Origin: Fulvia fulva | Lineage: Eukaryota > Ascomycota > Dothideomycetes > Mycosphaerellales > Mycosphaerellaceae | Direction of reading: 5' to 3' | Assembly (NCBI RefSeq): GCF_020509005.1 | Contig: NC_063012.1 | Span: 744,001-808,000 of the forward strand | Length of the DNA: 64,000 nt | In this document: piece after piece, positions 57,097 to 64,000 of the stretch | Position numbering within the stretch: position 1 is the stretch's first letter | How the letters are laid out: the number at the start of each line of letters is the position of its first letter | Program-made: the position numbers and the translations under genes | The notes under the pieces: generated by a model | Seen by the model: the letters and a program-made list of their open reading frames with translations, nothing else | Databases searched by the model: none | Told to the model about the DNA's origin: nothing

Positions 57097-57250
57097 GACA
57101 GCTACCTGAGTCACGATGGCGAGGTGGTGTGGCGTATGTTCTCATCATGGTATATTCCGACTCGAAGGCGAAGACTGCACGGGTCATATCCGTGTGGTTC
57201 TGGTGCTTGTGTCAAGCAATGCCATCGTGCTCAGAGTAGCTGTTCTTTTT
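57097..57250 (+). ncRNA. Hairpin RNA unit E
   Basis: The 5' arm ACAGCTACCTGAGTCACG and 3' arm CGTGCTCAGAGTAGCTGT pair along about 21 positions with two one-base bulges, extending inward through ATGG/CCAT. Compared with unit D a G-C pair has become A-U. T5 at 57246-57250. TATATATT lies 28 bp upstream (57069). Confidence 0.72.
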
Positions 57251-57327
57251 GCTATTCTTCAGCCTTCGATTGCCAATAGGACGAGCCTGGTGAGGTGATA
57301 TATGATGCCTCGTAACTCTGGACCCTC

Positions 57328-57474
57328 AACAGCTGTTCTGGGCATAATGGTGCAGTGGCAGGGCAGACAAGCTTATGCTGAAAATCGCGAGGCCCTTGAG
57401 GGACAGAAGGAACCCTTCAAACCTGTCGGGCGGCCATGGTGATAACCATTGTGCTTGGGGCAGCTGTTCTTTTT
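57328..57474 (+). ncRNA. Hairpin RNA unit F
   Basis: The 5' arm ACAGCTGTTCTGGGCATAAT and 3' arm ATTGTGCTTGGGGCAGCTGT pair over 22 positions (into GG/CC) using only Watson-Crick and G-U pairs. T5 at 57470-57474. TATATG lies 29 bp upstream (57299). TGGTGCAGTGG fits the A-box consensus. Confidence 0.72.
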
Positions 57475-57869
57475 GCCACCAGCCAGAACTTCGCTTTCGG
57501 TACACACATTGATGTGCGGCTGTAAGGTATGCCAGGAATCTTTGGCCAGTACAGTCGCCATGGGATGGATGATGGGGTGCTGTGAAGTTTGGCACAGTTC
57601 CTTGCTTGCCAATGTCGTAAGAGACGAAAAGTTCTTGCAAACGTGATTTCGTGATCCTGATTCGTGTCGGCGACGTTGTCCATTCAAAGGAGGCCGTATC
57701 TTTTGGCAAGTCGACTGATATCCTGCTGTGTTGTGGACACTGCTGCAGGATAAGCATCGAGGAAGATGCCTATCGACAAGCATTGAATGATCGTACAAGA
57801 AAGCGATATCCTGACCTATACCGTCCTTCAATCGAGGATGCAAACACATTCAACGTCATGCCCATCCGC
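57475..57869. other. Gene-free stretch between RNA array and F-box gene
   Basis: About 400 bp with overlapping shadow frames only. It includes the 3' side of the F-box gene. Confidence 0.45.
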
Positions 57870-59405
57870 TCAATACCATCCATGCCCCTCCTCGCCCAAC
57901 CTCTTATTCTTCGGATTGAGACTAACCAATCTTCGTCCCGGTATAGCACCACTAACATTACTCTCAAAGATCCCTCCCACAGCCCGCCTCCCGATGTTGC
58001 TGAAACTATCAAACTTCCCAGTACCCTCATGCCCCACATCAATGCCATTGATAGCAGTATACTCCGGACTCGTGAACGGACTACTTCCATCACCAAGATC
58101 GCTCCATCTAGTGACTACGATATTATGCTTGAATGGGCACGCCACATCTTTCGTGTCTTCGATCATGCGAATCTCGACCAGATATTCCGTTGGACATTCT
58201 GGACATCGTCGTGCAGGTCGACATTCGTCGCAGCCGCGGACGATGAATTCGGGGTTCGCTAGGGCTTTGGATAAGTGTAGACCGCGCTCGTCCATTTGCT
58301 TTCGATACGACTGGGGTGGCGCGGGAACATGCGACATCATGCATTTACAGATCTTCATAAGATCTCCATCTTTCCAGTGTGCGCAAACTGAGAAGAAGGG
58401 TGTGTATTCTTCTCGGTCATAGAGAATGTGGCGTTCTGCGGTTTCCGTCAAATTCCTAGCTGGCGGTGCATACGCTTGCGACACAACGCGCATCAGTAAA
58501 CGTCCATCGTGAATCATGTACCGCGTCCGGTGGGTCCATGTGCTATCCTTGCACTTCCAGCGTCGGGACAGAGTGTCGTGACTGACGCCGTAGCTCCAGT
58601 GATATCGTGCGTGGCGGGTCGCTAGTTGTATGAAAGAGTAAGGTAGCTCGCGGCCATGAGCTATTCGCATTCGAGGTAGGACTGAGCTCTTGACTTTTGG
58701 ACAGTTGAAGACAGGAAACTTAACGAACTCAATTTTGAGTTGTTCTTGTCCGGGGTTTATGCGTTTGTGATACTTGCAGCATTGGAAGCATAAAAGGTGG
58801 CCTGGGTACAGATTATCGAACTGGTATAGGAAAGCATTCTTGTAGTGCTTATTCGCTGGTAGATTGAGGGCATCTAAGGGTGCGAAGCCAAGTTTTCTGT
58901 ACAGTGTCTTCGTGGATAGAGTGAGGTTGGCCGCTTCCGTCGGGCTGGCAAAGGATGCAATCCGCTTCCAGAGCTCATCCGGCACAGCCTCGACTCGCCT
59001 TTCGTGGACATCCGAGCGCGGCCGTACAATCCGTTTTTGTGTTGTCGAGTCAAAGTATGGGTCCCGAAGTTGTTCCAGCATGTGCGGCCTATCGAGCAGG
59101 GAATCGAAGGAGTCGTGGTGAGCCAAGCGATGCAGCATATCGCCATCATCACGTTTCCTCCTCAACGATGCCAAGGTTGCGCTGTCGGTGAAGACTGAAT
59201 ACTGCCTTTCTCCAAGTTCATTGACTTCCGGAGCTGCTGTGGTGGCCGGGCGGCGATTCTTCTTCTGGAGTTTGGCAGTCTCCTTCCGGCGCTTCTCCTG
59301 CACCTTTGCTTCACTGTAATGTTTATCGGACCTGATTTTCTTGCCGAGCTTGACGACCAGTTTGGCATGCCAGCTGTTGGGGTTGGGGGCCTGTGTCAAC
59401 TCCAT
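57870..59405 (-). CDS. F-box-like protein with Cys-rich region
   Basis: A 511-residue single-exon protein from the ATG at 59405. A basic helical N-terminus (residues 15-52) is followed by an F-box-like stretch at 140-173 (VPDELWKRIASFASPTEAAN). The remainder has Cys motifs typical of this fungal group: CFQCC at 206-210, GCDEC at 391-395 and CPEC at 401-404, possible zinc ligands. F-box proteins usually recruit substrates to SCF ubiquitin ligases through Skp1; substrate unknown. Normal composition, intact, convergent with the RNA array. The 5' side runs into the RIP-degraded Fot1 region within about 300 bp. Confidence 0.82.
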   Translation of the reverse strand: MELTQAPNPNSWHAKLVVKLGKKIRSDKHYSEAKVQEKRRKETAKLQKKNRRPATTAAPEVNELGERQYSVFTDSATLASLRRKRDDGDMLHRLAHHDSFDSLLDRPHMLEQLRDPYFDSTTQKRIVRPRSDVHERRVEAVPDELWKRIASFASPTEAANLTLSTKTLYRKLGFAPLDALNLPANKHYKNAFLYQFDNLYPGHLLCFQCCKYHKRINPGQEQLKIEFVKFPVFNCPKVKSSVLPRMRIAHGRELPYSFIQLATRHARYHWSYGVSHDTLSRRWKCKDSTWTHRTRYMIHDGRLLMRVVSQAYAPPARNLTETAERHILYDREEYTPFFSVCAHWKDGDLMKICKCMMSHVPAPPQSYRKQMDERGLHLSKALANPEFIVRGCDECRPARRCPECPTEYLVEIRMIEDTKDVACPFKHNIVVTRWSDLGDGSSPFTSPEYTAINGIDVGHEGTGKFDSFSNIGRRAVGGIFESNVSGAIPGRRLVSLNPKNKRLGEEGHGWY

Positions 59406-59816
59406 GTTGACGGCGAACTCCGGGGTTGTAAGCGAGAAGCTTTCAACCGGGAACGAGATTCAAAACGAATGCCAACGTAAAGGCGATAGTAGCCATCAAG
59501 ATATGAAACATGCGATGATCATAGTTATCACATGGAAGCCCGCGGATGTCGAAGAGAAAAGTGTCGCACCAAAAGAAGAGGCGGCATGAGTGACGTGCGG
59601 TGATGCTTTGTACGGACGACCGTTAGAGACTTCTGTGCAACAACTCGAAATAGAAACATTAAAACATTCTGTAGGGGACCTCGCTTCTTTTTTTTAATTA
59701 CAGTACGCTTAACACGTAATGTACGTCTACTTTACGCAGGTGTCAATATAGCCGTCTATTTTAGAAGACCTATATATTACCGTAAGATTTTATAATAGTA
59801 TTAATATATAGTAATA
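59406..59816. other. Promoter of the F-box gene and edge of repeat DNA
   Basis: Normal composition to about 59690, then AT-rich, CpA/TpG-poor sequence up to the Fot1 terminal repeat. No gene seen. Confidence 0.5.
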
Positions 59817-61669
59817 ACGTAAAGTACTAGTAAGCTAGGAACATTAGTGAGCTGAGAATTTTGTCTTAGCACGACCAACTTCTTGATTATCGTACTATGT
59901 CTTAATAATACAATATATAATCGTCTAATAAAGAAGGCAGAATTACTCTTACCCTCTCTACCTATTATTAGGGCTCATTTCCGAGTCTCCTACGCGTAGC
60001 TATAGTATATTACGTACCTTGTTCGACGCTAACTAGCCGGTACTACGGAATCACTCCTCGCGTCGATACTCGCCTTATCTAGTACAAACTTATATTTACT
60101 AAAGAATAGACAATTATTTAATATATCCTCGACTTCGATTCGTAAGGAGTTACGCTTACCCTTAGCGAGGTAGTAGATATAGCGGACAAGCTACTCGGTA
60201 AACGCGACGCGGATCCGGTAAGTAAGAACTAGGTAGAGAGGTTCGTTTCGGGCTCTACCGAGCTTAAAACGGCCTTTAACCGAGCGAAGGACCGTTAGGG
60301 AATACTCTAGGAAGATCTAGAAGTTATAAGCGCCTAGTTCAAGCTTATATAAGAGACGATTACTAAGTATAGCGTAAATAACGAGGATATCTATAACTTC
60401 GATAAGACGGGCTTTTAAATAGACGTAATTAGCTCTATAAAAGTCGTTACTAGCTTAGAACGACGCTCTCGCCCTACGGCTACTTAGCCTAGTAATAGAG
60501 AGTAGGTTATAGTCATTTAGAGTATCTATACCGCTAGCTACTCGACCCCGCCCTATATTATCTATAAAGGGCGCGTCTATATTTTAGTATAGTACGAAGA
60601 GGTAGATATACCGCGGAATTAGAAGCTTACGGTCTCCGAGAATAGATAGATAAACAACGTACTTAGCCTCGAGTAGTTAAAGCACTTTAACGCGTATATA
60701 GAGGCGCGTTCTATAGGTAGCTATAGGTTGTTTATTTTAGACGGCTATAAGAGCTATTTAAACTAGGGTTTTAAGGACTACTATCTAGACTATAAGGTCC
60801 TTACGCTCTATATACCGGCGTATTCGTCGTATATCCTATAGCCTCTTAACGTGGTTTGTTTTACGCCGTTAAAGCTAAAGTACTTATAACGCGTACGGGA
60901 CTTAGCGCGTTAGCGCGTCTTCTATATTAATAAAGAAACCTTACTTCCGGCGTTTAAAGACGCGTTTTTCGACGTGTTTACCGCGTCAAACTATAAGAAG
61001 GCCTTTAAGGCTATAGGGTTAGTTCCTATTAATACGTAAGTAGTACTTAATTGCCTTAATATACGCCTACGGACCCCGCTAGGACAACCCCCGCCTTAGA
61101 CGACATTATAGTAGTCTTAAACTCCGAGCAATTCGAAGGAGTTTATATCGTAATCTAAGCTTATATACGACGCTATAGTAAGTAACTCTAAAACAGCTTA
61201 TAATAGCTTCTCTTAGCTTATAAAAGGCGGCGAAGTAATACTATAAGAGAATGCGCTTCTTAGAGCTCGTAACTCTAAGCTTAAACGACAAGTTAAGACT
61301 CTTATAAAGCGCCGATCTCGTAAACAAAAGCGTCTCTAGTACGGCGGGGTCTTAGAGTATAGAGTTGGCTCGTTATAAGTAGTCGTCGATTCGTTAAAGA
61401 CTATAGAATAGTCAAAGAAGAGTCGTAGGTCAGAGGGTACGAAAGAGGGCTAGCTAAGTAGATAGTAGTATAGTAACTATAGTCGGACTAGCTATAACGT
61501 ACGAATATACTAGGGAGATAAAGAGAACAATTCTGAATCGGATAAGAGTATTAAGTTCACTAGTTCTCTATTTAATAGTAGTGAAAACGATTGATAAAGA
61601 ATACGAGTTAGCTATACTAAGACAAACTTCCTAGCTTACTAGTGTTCTTAGCTTACTAGTACTTTACGT
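59817..61669 (+). mobile_element. Fot1/pogo-type Tc1-mariner DNA transposon, RIP-degraded
   Basis: 1853 bp with terminal inverted repeats of about 49 bp (ACGTAAAGTACTAGTAAGCT inward from each end) and a TA duplication at 59815-59816 and 61670-61671. On the plus strand, ignoring RIP stops, a DDE transposase is readable: NFDKTGF near 60395, LILDGYKSY near 60740 and PAYSSYIL near 60830, matching the pogo/Fot1 order. The size also fits Fot1 (about 1.9 kb). No intact frame remains. Confidence 0.92.
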
Positions 61670-62519
<850 letters not shown>

Positions 62520-64000
62520 TGTCTAGCTAGTACGTAGGTCACGTGACCGTGCGCACTAGCGTAGCACCTCGGCTTATATATAGCCTCGGCGTACCTCGCG
62601 CTTCTCTTTCCTACGTACCTAGCTACTTTATATCAATACGACTATAAACCGTTATACTTAGCTAGGTCTCTATATCCGTAGAAGAGCTACGACGGGATCT
62701 ATAAGAGCGTAGATTATTAATAATAACAGTAATAAGAGATTACGGCGTACGACAAAAAAAACGCGCGACTTGGTCTAAGAGACTACTATAGGCTAAGTAG
62801 TACCTAATATAGTACGACCCTAAGGATAGCGAGGCTCGCTACTAGCTATACGACTAGTAGTATAGCGCGAGTCTATATTCAATATATAGACTTAAGGACA
62901 AACGTAAGAGTAGTAGTAGACTACCGACGACGCTATATAGTAGAAACTCGAGAACTTATAGCGCCTAGTTACTAACCTACCTAGTAAGTTCAACTTATAC
63001 GACCTTCTAAACGACGACGAGATCTAATACGAGAACGGCGTTACTATAGCGGTAGTCGACTACGACGACGACGGCGCGACCGAGGAAGGTAAGGGCGAGG
63101 ATATATAATAAGTCGCAAAAACCCTCCGAATTCCTACGAACGACCTCCTTTAACTCGATATCGACTAGCTCGTCAAGCTCCTAGTAGAGCCCGAGACCGC
63201 CGTAGCTATCTACTTTATCCTACGACGCGCCGAGTAAGAGTATAGGAACGTAATATAGATAGCGACTATCCTCTACGAGTAGTTAGGTAAAGTAGGGTAA
63301 GAGCTTAGGAGATAGAAGAGTTAAGACTAATAGATATGTAATAAATACGATACCCTAGTTAAGGAACTCGATAACCTAAAGGCCCGACCTAAGGTATTAT
63401 CGAATATAGTAATGTCCGTAGAGATTAGTACACTTACCGCGAAGAACGACACCCTAAAGAAGTAAGCTAAGGAGGCACTTTAGTAGTTGTCTAATAATAA
63501 CTCGAAGATTAAGACCGTCGAATTCGATCTCGATACGTATAAGACAGAAGCTTAAACCTACTAGAACGACATTAAGCATCTTAACAAGTCGTAGTAGACT
63601 TAGGTAGATGATCTTAAGAAGTAACTCGAAGACCGCCGAGGCCTCTCTTAAGTACGATCCTTACTATCTCGCGCTATATTATAGCGTCGTGCCCTATAGA
63701 ACGGCCGAACCCTATCTAAGGATAATAATAAGGATGATGATAGAGCTAGTAATAAGGACGAGGAGGATAAGGTAGCTCGCCGTACTACTAGAAAGAAGGC
63801 TAAGAAGTCTATACGTAAGGATAATAGTAACGACTCCGATCTATTATCTAAGGAGTTAGAGAAGGACTCCGAGTCGGATAGCGATACTCGTGCTTATCGC
63901 CGCTCTTCTAAGAAGAAGAAGCTAGTCTACGACTTCGAGTCTCTAGTTAAGTACGATCTAGACCTTAGCCAGCCCTTTAAGACTTAGCGTAGTGTAGATA
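62520..64000 (+). mobile_element. RIP-degraded element with one gag-like ORF, cut by window edge
   Basis: A CACGTG palindrome (near 62540), a CCTCGGC box and TATATATAG (near 62575) precede a long plus-strand frame with many RIP stops. Ignoring them, it encodes a coiled-coil-rich protein with an acidic/basic Ser-Lys-Asp tract near 63710-63900 followed by VYDFESLVKYDLDLSQPF. The layout mirrors 5280-7555. Gag-like is inference; no polymerase was seen before the edge. Confidence 0.5.

Noticed and set aside
56187..57474. Reading the repeated units as MITEs, tRNAs or 5S rRNA genes
   Set aside because: MITEs would not keep a 225-231 bp tandem register, an upstream TATA and a one-sided T run, and no target duplications were seen. 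No cloverleaf, B box or 5S core sequence could be found. MITE origin is still the main alternative to test.
57651..58422. Plus-strand open frames over the F-box gene
   Set aside because: They are antisense shadows of the intact minus-strand F-box-like gene.

Overview
The window is chromosomal DNA of a filamentous ascomycete (Pezizomycotina, probably a Dothideomycete). It has short spliceosomal introns of about 50-65 nt, recognisable fungal orthologues (TRM7-like methyltransferase, PX/PXB protein, M50-like protein, glycine-zipper protein), and repeats almost stripped of CpA and TpG dinucleotides while CpG remains. That last feature is the signature of repeat-induced point mutation (RIP). Class and species are inference.

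Layout. 1-9544 is RIP-degraded transposon sequence: a minus-strand LINE, a solo LTR, a gag-like element and the 3' end of a gypsy element. 9545-37968 is a gene island interrupted by one hAT transposon (10035-12942). 37969-51988 is a near-complete minus-strand gypsy element with 110-bp LTRs and a TGAC target duplication. Three later insertions are nested in it: a 1037-bp segment, a solo copia-type LTR, and a complete copia element. 51989-59690 is a second gene island. 59817-61669 is a Fot1/pogo element with TA duplication, followed by a long TAA microsatellite and another gag-like element that runs off the window.

The first gene island is dominated by a dispersed family of six related proteins that I do not recognise as a named family. 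Each has an N-terminal helical region (HPIF..RW, HFWHA), a zincin-like HExxH helix with a Glu 22 residues beyond its second His, and (where it can be read) a Cys-x-Cys-x2-Cys motif near the C-terminus. Four are intact (15816-17024, 23872-25125, 25626-26912, 36284-37378). Two are broken: one by a hAT insertion plus a one-base frameshift, one by two Trp-to-stop changes. Between them lie a tRNA ribose methyltransferase, a RING protein, an M50-like membrane protein, a decayed von Willebrand A protein, a small secreted protein, a CAP10-type glycosyltransferase with one stop, an SDR lacking its catalytic Tyr and Lys, a coiled-coil basic protein, a cytochrome b561-like protein and a glycine-zipper protein. 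They do not form an evident pathway.

The second gene island holds a PX/PXB-domain protein (52407-55409) and a minus-strand F-box-like protein (57870-59405). The space between them has no protein gene. It carries six plus-strand units of 147-154 bp at a regular 225-231 bp spacing. Each unit opens and closes with complementary arms of about 22 nt, five have a TATA-like box 26-29 bp upstream, and five end in a run of five T. Base pairs covary between units. A related unit lies on the minus strand at 55837-55697. I read this as a tandem family of RNA-polymerase-III-type structured RNA genes, and I consider it, together with the HExxH paralogue cluster, the most likely undescribed biology here.
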